Source: Bacilli bacterium
GTDB lineage: Bacteria > Bacillota_I > Bacilli_A > RF39 > UBA660
NCBI GenBank assembly: GCA_017409025.1
Contig: JAFQTN010000010.1
Location: 1 to 62,681 of the forward strand
Length of the DNA: 62,681 nt
Direction: 5' to 3'
Shown here one piece after another: positions 46,304 to 54,717 of this stretch. The translations under genes were made by a program, and so were the position numbers. The stretch's first letter is position 1. The number at the start of each line of letters is the position of its first letter. The notes beneath the pieces were generated by a model. It was not told the DNA's origin and did not search any database. It saw only the letters and a program-made list of their open reading frames with translations.

Positions 46304-47362
46304 TAAAATATATTCCTTATTTTTTAAAAATCTTTCATTAGTTTTATCATAACTAATTGCTCTATCAATATAATATAGGGCAATATCATATATTCCTAAG
46401 TTATAATAACTTATACTAAGTAAATCATCAATCGTAGAGTCCCAACAAAATGATTCATTAATATAACTCATCTTATTTTTCTTTATTGTTAGTGCTAAAG
46501 TACAATATTTTATTACTTCTATATCATTTCCTAATTTATACTCTAATAAGGCCATTTCTACATATGGCTCTCTAAGATAAGGGGCTTCTTCTATAGCTTT
46601 TTCTAACCATAGTTTAGCCTCGTCAAATCTTCCTAAATTATTATAACTTCTAGCAATAAATCTCATGGATGCACATCTTTCATCTTTCCATATTGCTGTT
46701 TTTAAATTTAGATGTTTAATTAAAGTATCAATACATTCATTCCATCTAGAATAATACATATATTCTCTACCTAGATAATGCATATTTCTGTCATCTTCTG
46801 GATCTTCAGAAACAGATAATTCAAGTAATGGTAAATAACTACCTCTAGATTTGTTACTATCTGGATAATGATTAATAATTATATTATCTGTCAATATAAA
46901 ACTTTCATTATCTCCTGAATATTTTAAAATTTCATGAACAGGATGTGTCCATTTATAATTGTGTCTACTATGAATTTTTTCTCCATAAAAAGAGATAATT
47001 GGTTTATCGAATTCGTCTAAACTCCAATTATATACGTATCTAAGACGATTATTTCCTTTTTTCCAAACACACTCTAATTCTTTTCTCCAACCAGGAATAA
47101 ATACTTCATCTAAATCTGTACATACACAAATATCCGCATCTTCTGGAACTAATTTTAAAGATTCATTTCTTGCTACGTCGAATCTCCATGGAATTATCTT
47201 TTTGACAATAACATTTACTCCCCTATCTTCGAGTAATTTAACTGTATTATCATCTGATCCAGTATCAAGTACATATATTTCATCTGCTTCACTCATAGAT
47301 TTATACCAACGATCAACAAACTTCTCTTCATTTTTAGTAATTGCATATACTATAACTTTCAA
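46283..47362 (-). CDS. Family 2 glycosyltransferase with C-terminal TPR repeats
   Basis: 359 residues. The N-terminal GT2 domain has the ITKNEEKFVDRW start, LDTGSDDNTV and the metal-binding CTDLDEVF. The C-terminal half (about residues 190-355) is helical with TPR-like repeats (YNNLGRFDEAKLWLEKAIEEAP, then EYKLG and YYNLGIYDIALYYIDRAIS). The same layout is seen in glycosyltransferases that modify proteins or peptides, such as the sublancin S-glycosyltransferase SunS; the acceptor here is unknown. No membrane helix. Single-gene unit on the minus strand. Confidence 0.85.
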   Translation of the reverse strand: MKVIVYAITKNEEKFVDRWYKSMSEADEIYVLDTGSDDNTVKLLEDRGVNVIVKKIIPWRFDVARNESLKLVPEDADICVCTDLDEVFIPGWRKELECVWKKGNNRLRYVYNWSLDEFDKPIISFYGEKIHSRHNYKWTHPVHEILKYSGDNESFILTDNIIINHYPDSNKSRGSYLPLLELSVSEDPEDDRNMHYLGREYMYYSRWNECIDTLIKHLNLKTAIWKDERCASMRFIARSYNNLGRFDEAKLWLEKAIEEAPYLREPYVEMALLEYKLGNDIEVIKYCTLALTIKKNKMSYINESFCWDSTIDDLLSISYYNLGIYDIALYYIDRAISYDKTNERFLKNKEYILEKNNED

Positions 47363-47471
47363 ATTATCACCTTCTATTTAATATATGAAAGTATCTACCA
47401 TAATTTAACATATTGTTTTTATAATTATTCTATATTAAACTTATATACTTAAAATACATTGGAGGTGATAG

Positions 47472-47510
47472 ATGTATAAATATAGAAAAACTAATATATT
47501 AGTGTTATAA
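47472..47510 (+). CDS. Possible 12-codon leader peptide before the response regulator
   Basis: GGAGGTGAT, a very strong ribosome-binding site, is six bases before an ATG that opens MYKYRKTNILVL and then a stop. The stop is 20 bases before the regulator start. TATAAT (47506-47511) overlaps its end, so it may instead mark a promoter for the regulator. Real translation is uncertain. Confidence 0.3.
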   Translation: MYKYRKTNILVL

Positions 47511-47530
47511 TTTTAGTGGAGGTAATTATA

Positions 47531-48190
47531 ATGAAATACACAATAGTTCTAGTGGAAGATGAAATTGATTTAAATAATTTAATTAAAACATATTTAGAAA
47601 AATCCGGATATGATGTTATATCATACTATAATGGAACTGATGCTATTAACAATACTTCTATAAAAGCACATCTATGGATATTGGATATAATGTTACCTGA
47701 TGAAATTTCTGGATATGATATTATAAAGAAAATACGTGAAGAAAATGAACATATGCCAGTAATTTTTACATCTGCTAGAGATAAAGAATTGGATAAAATA
47801 ATTGGGCTAGAACTAGGAAGTGATGATTATATAACTAAACCCTATTCACCAAAAGAATTAGTTTTAAGAGTTAATAATATTATTAAAAGGGCTTACGCTA
47901 AGGATTTAACAAAAATTAAATATGAAGATTATATTATTGACATAGAAAAAAGAACAGTCTTTGAAAATAATGTTGAAATAAATTTAACTACATTAGAATT
48001 TGATTTATTAAATTTGTTTATTAGTAATAAGAATAAATCATTTTCGAGGGATGATATTCTTAATATTATTTGGGGAGAGAATTATTTTGGTACTGATAGA
48101 GTTGTTGATGACCTAATAAGACGATTAAGAAAAAAGATGCCTAACTTAAATATTAATACTATGTATGGATATGGATATAGATTAACATGA
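47531..48190 (+). CDS. Two-component response regulator (OmpR family)
   Basis: 219 residues. Receiver domain (residues 1-115) with Glu-Asp at VEDEIDLN, phosphorylation Asp in LWILDIMLPDE, the Thr of FTSARD and the Lys of DYITKPYSP; then a winged-helix DNA-binding domain (TTLEFDLLNLFI ... RVVDDLIRRLRKKM ... YGYGYRLT). The short LWILD rather than DLVLLD leaves the aspartate intact. Start ATG 47531 is chosen eight bases after GGAGG. Coupled to the sensor kinase by an ATGA overlap. Confidence 0.95.
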   Translation: MKYTIVLVEDEIDLNNLIKTYLEKSGYDVISYYNGTDAINNTSIKAHLWILDIMLPDEISGYDIIKKIREENEHMPVIFTSARDKELDKIIGLELGSDDYITKPYSPKELVLRVNNIIKRAYAKDLTKIKYEDYIIDIEKRTVFENNVEINLTTLEFDLLNLFISNKNKSFSRDDILNIIWGENYFGTDRVVDDLIRRLRKKMPNLNINTMYGYGYRLT

Positions 48191-49455
48191 AGGAAACTTC
48201 TCTTACTAAACAATTAATATCTATATGTATCTTAATCGTTGGAATAATTTTTATAGCACTGGGTATTATTTTGCCTAAAGAACTATTACCAATATACGAA
48301 GAAAATATATACAACAAACTTAAACAACCTTTAATATTCGTAAACGAAAGTGAAGATATAAATAAAGAAAATATTAATAATGAAACTGATATTGCTTATA
48401 TTTATATTATAAATGATACGGTATTAACATCTTATAATATTAATGATGTTATACCTAACTATAACAATGAAATATTAAATTATATTACCAAAACTAATGG
48501 AAAATTTATCTATAGGAATAAAACATATTATTATTATAATAATTATATAGGTAAAAAGGAAATAAAAATATCACTTACAAACGATAAATATATTAATGAA
48601 ATGAGAAGGGACATACTTCACACAATTCTGATAATAACGGGATTAACATTTACAATATGTTCATTAATATTGATAATATGGTCAAATAATTTAGTTAATA
48701 AAATCATTCTTTTGAAGAAGAAAATTGATAATTTAGATAATGATAAATATAATGTTAATTTAAATCATAATTTCAAAGATGAAATATCTTCTTTAAATGA
48801 TTCTATTGAAAATATGAAAATATATTTAAAGAATAATGAAAATTATAAAAATCAAGCATATCAAAATATATCTCATGATTTTAAAACTCCTATAACCGTA
48901 ATAAAATCATATATTGAAGCCACTGAAGATGGTATTGAAACTAACGAAAAAAGTTTAGAAATAATTAAAGAACAAATAATTAAATTAGAAAACAAAGTAC
49001 ACTCCTTACTATATTTAAATAAATTAAATTATATTAAAGATAAAAATGAAAATACAAAATCTATAACAAATATTTCTAATATTATTAATGAATCAATTAA
49101 TAAATTTAAATTAATAAGACCGGATATAAATTTTATAATTGATGTAGAACAAAACCCTACTTTTAGGGGAACTAAAGAAATGTGGGAAACAATAATTGAT
49201 AATTTATTAAATAATTTTATGAGATATGCCAAAAATGAAATAAAGATTACTGTCAAAAATAAAAAGATTATTTTATTTAATGATGGTGATAAAATAGATG
49301 AAAATATTTTGGATAATATATTTACTCCTTATAAAAAAGGATTGAATGGTATGTTTGGTTTGGGTCTATCAATAGTAAAAAAATCACTTCAATTACTAGA
49401 TTACGATATTAAAGTATCTAACGTTAAAAACGGTGTTAACTTTACAATAAAATAA
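48187..49455 (+). CDS. Two-component sensor histidine kinase
   Basis: 422 residues. Two membrane helices (about residues 9-31 and 140-162) bracket an extracellular sensor of about 105 residues. Then a HAMP-like linker, the dimerisation segment with the phosphorylatable His in NISHDFKTPITVIKSYIEA, and an ATPase domain (DNLLNNFMRYA, LFNDGDKID, GLNGMFGLGLSIV). The loop TPYKKGLNGMFGLG is the G-box lid. The sensor resembles no family I can name; the stimulus is unknown. ATGA overlap with the regulator. A strong terminator follows. Confidence 0.93.
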   Translation: MKETSLTKQLISICILIVGIIFIALGIILPKELLPIYEENIYNKLKQPLIFVNESEDINKENINNETDIAYIYIINDTVLTSYNINDVIPNYNNEILNYITKTNGKFIYRNKTYYYYNNYIGKKEIKISLTNDKYINEMRRDILHTILIITGLTFTICSLILIIWSNNLVNKIILLKKKIDNLDNDKYNVNLNHNFKDEISSLNDSIENMKIYLKNNENYKNQAYQNISHDFKTPITVIKSYIEATEDGIETNEKSLEIIKEQIIKLENKVHSLLYLNKLNYIKDKNENTKSITNISNIINESINKFKLIRPDINFIIDVEQNPTFRGTKEMWETIIDNLLNNFMRYAKNEIKITVKNKKIILFNDGDKIDENILDNIFTPYKKGLNGMFGLGLSIVKKSLQLLDYDIKVSNVKNGVNFTIK

Positions 49456-49482
49456 GAAAGATTTTTATTCTTTCTTATTTTT
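49450..49482 (+). terminator. Terminator of the two-component operon
   Basis: AAATAAGAAAGA / TCTTTCTTATTT with a 7-base loop and trailing T residues, overlapping the stop. Confidence 0.85.
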
Positions 49483-49500
49483 AATGGAACAATTCAATAT

Positions 49501-49529
49501 TTGACACATATAATCTAATATGGTATAAT
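49501..49529 (+). promoter_or_regulatory. Promoter of tmRNA
   Basis: TTGACA and TATAAT, 17 bases apart, with TGG making an extended -10. All three elements match consensus, the best-looking promoter in the window. Confidence 0.9.
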
Positions 49530-49542
49530 TCTAAATGTATTT

Positions 49543-49891
49543 GGGGCTGTCTTGGCTTCGACAGGAATATGCATCCCTATTTTGCAGGTCGGGTGTCTAC
49601 GTTACAGACAAACAAAAATAACTGGAAACAGAAATAATTTAGCTGTAGCATACGCTTAATATTAGCGGCTCAGGTTTCACTACTTCTTTTGCTTACGAGA
49701 AGTAATTGAAACTTATAAAGTAAGCTATACTCTACTCCATGACTATAAAGTAGAAAGAATTTAATAGTCTAGTAAATATTTTAGTTTGTTAATTTATTGA
49801 ATATTTATAAAATTATAAAATTAACTAAACCTGTAGATAAATATCGTATAATTATTTTTGGACAGGGGTTCAAATCCCCTCAGCTCCACCA
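49543..49891 (+). ncRNA. ssrA: Transfer-messenger RNA
   Basis: Rescues stalled ribosomes and tags the unfinished protein for degradation. The 5' end GGGGCTGTCTTGGCTTCGACAGG and the 3' end GGACAGGGGTTCAAATCCCC then CAGCTCCACCA form the tRNA-like ends and encode CCA (349 bases). The likely tag reading frame runs from GGA 49624 to TAA 49657-49659 and would read GNRNNLAVAYA; the resume codon is inferred, not certain. Most tags end in ALAA or AVAA, so the AYA end is unusual. The 3' end is a common integration site, see the degenerate copies downstream. Confidence 0.95.
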
Positions 49892-49904
49892 AATTTGTAT
49901 TTTT

Positions 49905-49930
49905 CTAGTACTTTTGTACTAGTTTTTTTT
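49905..49930 (+). terminator. Terminator of tmRNA
   Basis: CTAGTAC / GTACTAG with a TTTT loop and T8, 14 bases after the CCA end. Confidence 0.85.
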
Positions 49931-49963
49931 ATACTCAAACCTACTCTATAAGTTAAATTATTG

Positions 49964-50278
49964 TTATTTATTATTGATAAAATAACTTCTAATATACTTT
50001 TTTGCATCAAACAATGTATACTTTTGACCATTTATAAAAAACAAATCATTATCCTCATGATATTCGTCATAATATAAAACTAATAAATTCTCATAATTTT
50101 TACTAAATACAATCCTATGCGGTGTAATTGAATGTATATTACTCTTATAAAATTTCACAATATAACCATCATAATATGTAATCTTTATTCCACTACTTTT
50201 AAATGTCTTGTTTAATGATTCTTTTACCTCATTATCAAACAACAATCTTTCTACAAAAATTATACGAATTATAATCAC
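49964..50278 (-). CDS. Small protein of unknown function beside tmRNA
   Basis: About 100 residues, mixed alpha/beta in appearance, with Tyr- and Asp-rich segments (VVFSKN-like IVFSKNYENLLVLYYDEYHEDN). No membrane segment or known motif. A perfect AGGAGGTGA lies at the 5' end, but no ATG, GTG or TTG is at a normal distance: GTG 50278 is inside it, and the next candidates downstream are ATA or ATT, then TTG further in. The true start is therefore unclear. Its stop lies on the downstream side of ssrA, facing it. Confidence 0.5.
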   Translation of the reverse strand: MIIIRIIFVERLLFDNEVKESLNKTFKSSGIKITYYDGYIVKFYKSNIHSITPHRIVFSKNYENLLVLYYDEYHEDNDLFFINGQKYTLFDAKKYIRSYFINNK

Positions 50279-50282
50279 CTCC

Positions 50283-50302
50283 TGAAGTTATATATAACTT
50301 CA
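50283..50302. promoter_or_regulatory. Perfect 20-bp palindrome at a ribosome-binding site
   Basis: TGAAGTTATATATAACTTCA, a perfect palindrome, directly precedes the AGGAGGTGA of the minus-strand gene. It could be an operator or an mRNA hairpin limiting access to the ribosome-binding site. Confidence 0.5.
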
Positions 50303-50386
50303 AGCAAACAATATCACATAAATTTATGAAAGTCCACCAAAATAAATGAGTATTTTCATCTTTACTTAAAATATAATAAATAAAAA

Positions 50387-50410
50387 CTTAGTTAGAAAAA
50401 ACTAACTAAG
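50387..50410 (-). terminator. Terminator for the 50430 gene
   Basis: CTTAGTTAG / CTAACTAAG with a 6-base loop; on the minus strand it is followed by T5. Confidence 0.75.
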
Positions 50411-50429
50411 CAATATAACTTTAAATAAA

Positions 50430-51050
50430 TTAAATGCATTTATCTATCACAGTGTATTTACCATCACTAATAGCAATCAATTCAAAATACGGAGGTTGAT
50501 TTGCCTTAATAATTGTTTCAGCAAGAAATATTTTTTCCACTTTTGATACCTCATTAACTTTAGTAGCAATCTTAGAAGTATTAAAATCTTTTAATCCATA
50601 ATAATATACATCACCATTAGATAATAAGAAATAAAAAGAATAGTCCTCACTTCCTCTGACTGGTAGTCCTACAACATCAACAACATTTTCAATATTTGAT
50701 ATTATTGTAGTTACATCATGATAATCTTGAGTGATATTAATTTTACCATTTTTTAACAATCTAACATAATATTTTTTTTCAGCAACAGTTTCCTCAAAAA
50801 CTTTAACTGCAACATCCACAGCATAAGGTACATCAGAGTTTAACTTATCAGCATCAAATGTAGTTAAACTAAATTCATCATTCTCTTGAACATTATTGTT
50901 ATTAACATTTTGATTTGTATCAATAATATTAGCATCATTAGATTTTAAATCAATAGTTCCAGTAGCAAATAAAACACACAACACAGATAGTATAATAATG
51001 ATTACAATTAATAATGCAATTACTCCTTTATTATTTTTTTGATTTTCCAC
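50430..51050 (-). CDS. Membrane-anchored island protein A, paralogue of B
   Basis: 206 residues: a basic start MENQKNNKGV, one membrane helix (ALLIVIIIILSVLCVLFATG), an Asn/Asp-rich linker, then an outer domain of about 150 residues with strand-like repeats (FYFLLSNGDVYYYGLKDF, then ELIAISDGKYTVID). No known catalytic residues. The first 35 residues and about 40 bases upstream, with ribosome-binding site and -10 TGTTATAAT, are nearly the same as in the gene at 51682, so the two share an ancestor. Function unknown. Confidence 0.7.
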   Translation of the reverse strand: MENQKNNKGVIALLIVIIIILSVLCVLFATGTIDLKSNDANIIDTNQNVNNNNVQENDEFSLTTFDADKLNSDVPYAVDVAVKVFEETVAEKKYYVRLLKNGKINITQDYHDVTTIISNIENVVDVVGLPVRGSEDYSFYFLLSNGDVYYYGLKDFNTSKIATKVNEVSKVEKIFLAETIIKANQPPYFELIAISDGKYTVIDKCI

Positions 51051-51087
51051 TTTTTATTCACTCCTTCCATTTTAATTATAACATTAA
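51001..51087 (-). repeat. Duplicated leader and N-terminal coding segment (copy 1; copy 2 at 52140-52224)
   Basis: The ribosome-binding site, -10 box and the first 12-15 codons of the 50430 and 51682 genes are shared. The stretch CCACTTTTTATTCACTCC and the following TTCCATTTTAATTATAACATTAA, read on the plus strand, is identical in both. Confidence 0.8.
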
Positions 51088-51117
51088 ATCTTTATATTTA
51101 AAACATAAAATTAATGT

Positions 51118-51220
51118 TTTGAGAATATTATGAGATTTTTTTGAGATTATTATGAGAATTTGATAAAACAAATTGTGGTCTAATTTGAGACTTTTTTGAG
51201 ACTTTTTTGAGATTATTTGT
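51118..51220. repeat. Short direct repeats of a TTTTTTGAGA unit
   Basis: The sequence repeats TTTTTTGAGAxT several times, most clearly as GAGACTTTTTTGAGACTTTTTTGAG at 51189-51213 (two adjoining blocks). It lies in the upstream region of island protein A. Confidence 0.5.
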
Positions 51221-51371
51221 AGGTTTATATGAAACAAAAACCAAAATTTATTTTTACTATAATTTTTATTACAATTGTATTTTGTATTTATTTTTTTCCT
51301 TACATAATTATATTAAATTTTACCTATATCACAAACAAAAATCATTTATTTACTTGATTTATTGAGTTAAA

Positions 51372-51446
51372 GGGGTTCGAGAACTTACCAACAACTGCAC
51401 CAATTTGATTTAGTCGAACCCCTGTTGAAAAAGGTTCGTTTTTTTA
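51372..51446 (+). repeat. Degenerate ssrA 3'-end copy 1 with its terminator
   Basis: GGGGTTCGAGAAC then GCACCA (51372-51402) resembles GGGGTTCAAATCCCC then CTCCACCA of ssrA, and a hairpin CGAACC / GGTTCG with T7 follows (51415-51446), like the ssrA terminator in position. The middle part is divergent. Interpreted as a decayed attachment site. Confidence 0.5.
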
Positions 51447-51496
51447 TACCCTAAAACCCAATTTCCCACCATCTTTGATAAATTTCTTTACATTTT

Positions 51497-51530
51497 AGCA
51501 AACATTAAATTACGGAATGTTTGCTTTTTT
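51497..51530 (+). terminator. Terminator-like hairpin between ssrA 3'-end copies 1 and 2
   Basis: AGCAAACATT / AATGTTTGCT with a 9-base loop and T6. AGCAAACA also recurs after copies 3 and 4, at 52743 and 55302 in related form. Confidence 0.6.
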
Positions 51531-51537
51531 CAACAAA

Positions 51538-51563
51538 GAGTTCGAATCCCCTCAACTCCCCCA
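51538..51563 (+). repeat. Degenerate ssrA 3'-end copy 2
   Basis: GAGTTCGAATCCCCTCAACT then CCCCCA. Aligned with ssrA GGGTTCAAATCCCCTCAGCTCCACCA it differs at only a few positions, making it the least decayed copy. No terminator follows it. Confidence 0.65.
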
Positions 51564-51628
51564 CTGATGGGAGTCGAACACAACATACCACAATAAATTA
51601 TGAAAGTCTAGCAATACATAAAAAATAT

Positions 51629-51653
51629 AAACTTTTTCAGTTTATATTTTTCA
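51629..51653. terminator. Terminator of island protein B
   Basis: AAATATAAACT / AGTTTATATTT around TTTTC, with A- and T-rich flanks, 30 bases past the stop of the minus-strand gene. Confidence 0.7.
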
Positions 51654-51681
51654 TTTAAGCGCTATTGTTTAATTAAATAAT

Positions 51682-52188
51682 TTATTTTTCTTCAATAACA
51701 TAATACCCTTGACCAGAACAATTTGCAACTGCTCCATCTTTATCAAATAATAAAATTGGTGCATTTTCATCATTAGTTTCTATAGTTAACACATTTTTCT
51801 TTGAATAGAAATAATCACTTGTTAAAATAATTTCACCATTTTCTACACCAAACGTACCTATTAATCTAGAATAACCCTCACATTGATTTTGGATTGCTTC
51901 AAATGTACCATCTTCCTTAAAAATTATATAACTTTTATCGTCAGATATATTTTTATATTTAGCCGAAAAATAATTATTAGTAGAACTAGAAGAATCTTGA
52001 TCATTTGTCGGCGTATCATTAGGTTGATTTGAATTATTGTTATTTTCTTCCGTTACATTATTATCATTTACTTTACTTGAATTAAAATTAATAGTTCCTG
52101 TAGCAAATAATACACATAATGTTGCTAATATAACTATTATTACAACTAATAATGCAATTACTCCTTTATTATTATTTTGTTTTTCCAC
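51682..52188 (-). CDS. Membrane-anchored island protein B, paralogue of A
   Basis: 168 residues. The N-terminus (MEKQNNNKGVIALLVVIIVILATLC and on to FATGTI) is near-identical in layout to the gene at 50430. After it comes an Asn/Ser/Thr-rich linker (about residues 37-70), then an outer domain of about 95 residues with strands (SYIIFKEDGTFEAIQNQCEG, LIGTFGVENGEIILTS) reminiscent of lipocalin-like or DUF5640-like small beta barrels. The outer domain is unrelated to that of protein A by eye, suggesting domain swapping behind a constant anchor. Function unknown. Confidence 0.7.
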   Translation of the reverse strand: MEKQNNNKGVIALLVVIIVILATLCVLFATGTINFNSSKVNDNNVTEENNNNSNQPNDTPTNDQDSSSSTNNYFSAKYKNISDDKSYIIFKEDGTFEAIQNQCEGYSRLIGTFGVENGEIILTSDYFYSKKNVLTIETNDENAPILLFDKDGAVANCSGQGYYVIEEK

Positions 52189-52379
52189 TTTTTATTCACT
52201 CCTTCCATTTTAATTATAACATTAATTTATCATTTTTTGAATATCTTGATTATATTTTTTTAGGGAAATATAAACAATAATAAGTTAAATCACAAAATAT
52301 ATTATTAACATTATTTTTACAAACAAAGCCTTAATTTATATAATTTTATAAATTCAATTTGCAATTAATATTAAGTGTA

Positions 52380-52460
52380 TTTGTACTACTTTTTGTCAAC
52401 TGATTTGCAATTCATTTGAAGTATGTTTGTACTATTCATTTGCAGTTGAAGTATAGGTTA
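52380..52460. repeat. Short direct repeats upstream of ssrA 3'-end copy 3
   Basis: TTTGTACTA and ATTTGCAATT/ATTTGCAGTT with TTGAAGTAT recur twice over 80 bases (52382 and 52427), and a related string, TTTGTACTA then GTATAGGTT, appears again at 55330-55370 near copy 4. They may be arm-type sites of an integration region. Confidence 0.4.
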
Positions 52461-52627
52461 ATATGAAATTTTGCACTTTCAAATACAAAACATTAACCAT
52501 TATGATCTATACTTAATATAATTATCAAAATAATTTAAGTAATAAAAATAACTACAATATTAAATAATAATTATATTCGTATTACTATCATCAATACCCT
52601 TAAAATATAAGGTTTTAAGACATTAAA

Positions 52628-52752
52628 GGGGTTTGGTAGTCTCCCCTCTGTCCCACCAAGTTGTTTTTATCGAATACTTGTTTGTAAATATTCGTTTTTT
52701 TGTGTCTAACTCCCTCTGCTCGCTACAAACATACTACATTTTAGCAAACAAA
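52628..52752 (+). repeat. Degenerate ssrA 3'-end copy 3 with terminator and shared tail
   Basis: GGGGTTTGGTAGTC then TCCCCTCTGTCCCACCA (52628-52658); the last 17 bases match ssrA TCCCCTCAGCTCCACCA at 14 positions. A hairpin CGAATA / TATTCG with T7 (52671-52701) follows, then a tail of about 52 bases ending AGCAAACAAA that is about 80% identical to that after copy 4. Confidence 0.6.
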
Positions 52753-52781
52753 GATGTTATAACCTATCTATGCTTCTATTT

Positions 52782-53837
52782 TTAATTAATGCATATACCT
52801 TGCATTATTTGGTCCATTCCTAATTTATTTGTTTCTTTGATGTCTATAATCTCTGAATAATTAAATATATTTTCCATATTATCTTCAAATTTTTCGTATG
52901 TTATAAATGTAAATTCATAATTTTTGCCCTCTTTTAATTTATCATTTCTTTTAATTCTAACCAGAATTGTTTCAGCTTGATATTGTTTTAATGTTAAATT
53001 TACATAATTATAATCATTATCTTTTTGTAATTTCAAAACTTTATATGTTCTAGTAAAACTACAAGGTTCTTTTATTTTTTTACCACAATATTCTCCTTTT
53101 AAATTTGAAGCAATATTAGGTGTTCCAAAATATAAATCTTTATTATCTTTAGTATTACAAATTATTACTTCATAATTATTATGTTTATAAATTTCTATTT
53201 CCTTGTTTGAATTGGTTGCTCTGTTTATGTTATTATTCTTATACTGATCGTTCAAATACTTTTTAACTTTATCTATTGTAACTTGTTTATATTGTAATGC
53301 TATTTTTAAATCATAATAATTATTGTCAATGTTACTTACTTGCAATGAATCAATGCCATAAAAATATATTTTATAATCCTTTTGATTAAGTGTTAATTTG
53401 TTATTTAATTCATTTTTATCACTTTCAATAACATTCATATTATAAATGTCTATTTTAGGATATTTTTTAGCATAATAAATAATTATAATTATTATCGATA
53501 TTATACTAATCGATACAGCAAGTACTAATATTTTTAATAATTTATTTATTCTTCTTTCTTGTTTATTATTAGCATCTACTGTTGTTATTAATGCTTTTTC
53601 ATAGCTTTGTCGAATATTTTCTTTGTTTGTTTTTTCTCCATTTATTAATTCTTCAATGGATATCTCTAAAACTTCACATATTTTTTTATAAAGTGATGCA
53701 TCTGGCATATTGATACCATTTTCCCATCTAGAAATCGTTCTATTATTTATTCCTAGTTTTTCTGCCAATTTTTCCTGTGTTAATTTTTTTTGTTTTCTTT
53801 GTTCTGTAATAAATTTTCCTATTTTAATTAAATTCAT
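52782..53837 (-). CDS. Membrane-anchored XRE regulator 1
   Basis: 351 residues. An N-terminal HTH (KIGKFITEQRKQKKLTQEKLAEKLGINNRTISRWENG) is followed by a linker, one membrane helix (LKILVLAVSISIISIIIIIIYYAK, about residues 105-127) and an outer domain of about 220 residues with four cysteines and no known motif. The layout, DNA-binding inside and sensing outside, suggests a one-component membrane regulator, a design frequent in Firmicutes. It is paralogous to the gene at 53983 in the HTH but not in the outer domain. AGGAGG precedes the ATG. Confidence 0.82.
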   Translation of the reverse strand: MNLIKIGKFITEQRKQKKLTQEKLAEKLGINNRTISRWENGINMPDASLYKKICEVLEISIEELINGEKTNKENIRQSYEKALITTVDANNKQERRINKLLKILVLAVSISIISIIIIIIYYAKKYPKIDIYNMNVIESDKNELNNKLTLNQKDYKIYFYGIDSLQVSNIDNNYYDLKIALQYKQVTIDKVKKYLNDQYKNNNINRATNSNKEIEIYKHNNYEVIICNTKDNKDLYFGTPNIASNLKGEYCGKKIKEPCSFTRTYKVLKLQKDNDYNYVNLTLKQYQAETILVRIKRNDKLKEGKNYEFTFITYEKFEDNMENIFNYSEIIDIKETNKLGMDQIMQGICIN

Positions 53838-53982
53838 TTTATTCCTCCTCTTTCTATTTTAAATTTATAATAATTCATTAAAATTTAACACGACATAAAA
53901 CGAGAATTATATAATCAATTGTTTTTTTTATTATATCACACACTATCTTACTGCATAGTAAAAAACATCGTTGTTTGATGCT

Positions 53983-54717
53983 TTAATTTTGACACATTAA
54001 ATATGAATTTTTTATTATTTCTTTAATATCATCTTTATTTTTTCTTCTTTTTAATTTATTTATTCTTTCATTAGTATAATAAACTTTAACTTTTTTCTTA
54101 TCTAATTCTAACTTATGAAATCCCTGAAATGTTATTTCTTTGCCTTCTAATAAATTAACCATTGTTTGTGAATATTCCCAATTACTTTTTCTCTTGTTAT
54201 AAACATTGATTGTAGAATGAACTAAATAAATATCTTCGCTGTCCATTTCTTTTATTACAAAATCTGTGTTCCAAACACTTTGACCTTTAGTATAAATATG
54301 TAAAATATCATTTTCTATATTACAACCACTTACTCTAGAATCATATTTAATATCAATTAGATAAAAATTATAAAAAAGCCAACCAAATATTGTTACTATT
54401 AATAAAATTATTAAAGCCCATTTTAATTTTCTTTTCTTCTTCACTTCAATATTATTAACAATTGTTATTATGTTTTCTTCTAATTTTTTTATATAACGGC
54501 TCTCTTCTAGTTCTTCGCCACTCATTAATTCATTAATCGAAATGTTTAATTCATCACACAATAATTTAAACATTGATAAATCAGGCATATTCTTCCCATT
54601 TTCCCAATTCGATATTGCACGGTCTGTCACACCTAATTTCTCTGCAAGTCGCTCTTGTGTTAGCTTCTTTTTCTTTCTCTTTTCTGCAATAAATTTACCT
54701 ATCTTTTCTTGATTCAT
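53983..54717 (-). CDS. Membrane-anchored XRE regulator 2
   Basis: 244 residues from ATG 54717, which has AAAGGAG upstream; the ORF could extend to 54813 but that part lacks a ribosome-binding site. HTH (KIGKFIAEKRKKKKLTQERL, then AISNWENGKNMPDLSMFKLL), a linker, one membrane helix (KWALIILLIVTIFGWLFYNFY) and a short outer domain of about 110 residues. About the same HTH as regulator 1, so they probably arose by duplication and then took different outer domains. Adjacent to the candidate toxin-antitoxin locus, transcribed away from its RNA. Confidence 0.82.
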   Translation of the reverse strand: MNQEKIGKFIAEKRKKKKLTQERLAEKLGVTDRAISNWENGKNMPDLSMFKLLCDELNISINELMSGEELEESRYIKKLEENIITIVNNIEVKKKRKLKWALIILLIVTIFGWLFYNFYLIDIKYDSRVSGCNIENDILHIYTKGQSVWNTDFVIKEMDSEDIYLVHSTINVYNKRKSNWEYSQTMVNLLEGKEITFQGFHKLELDKKKVKVYYTNERINKLKRRKNKDDIKEIIKNSYLMCQN

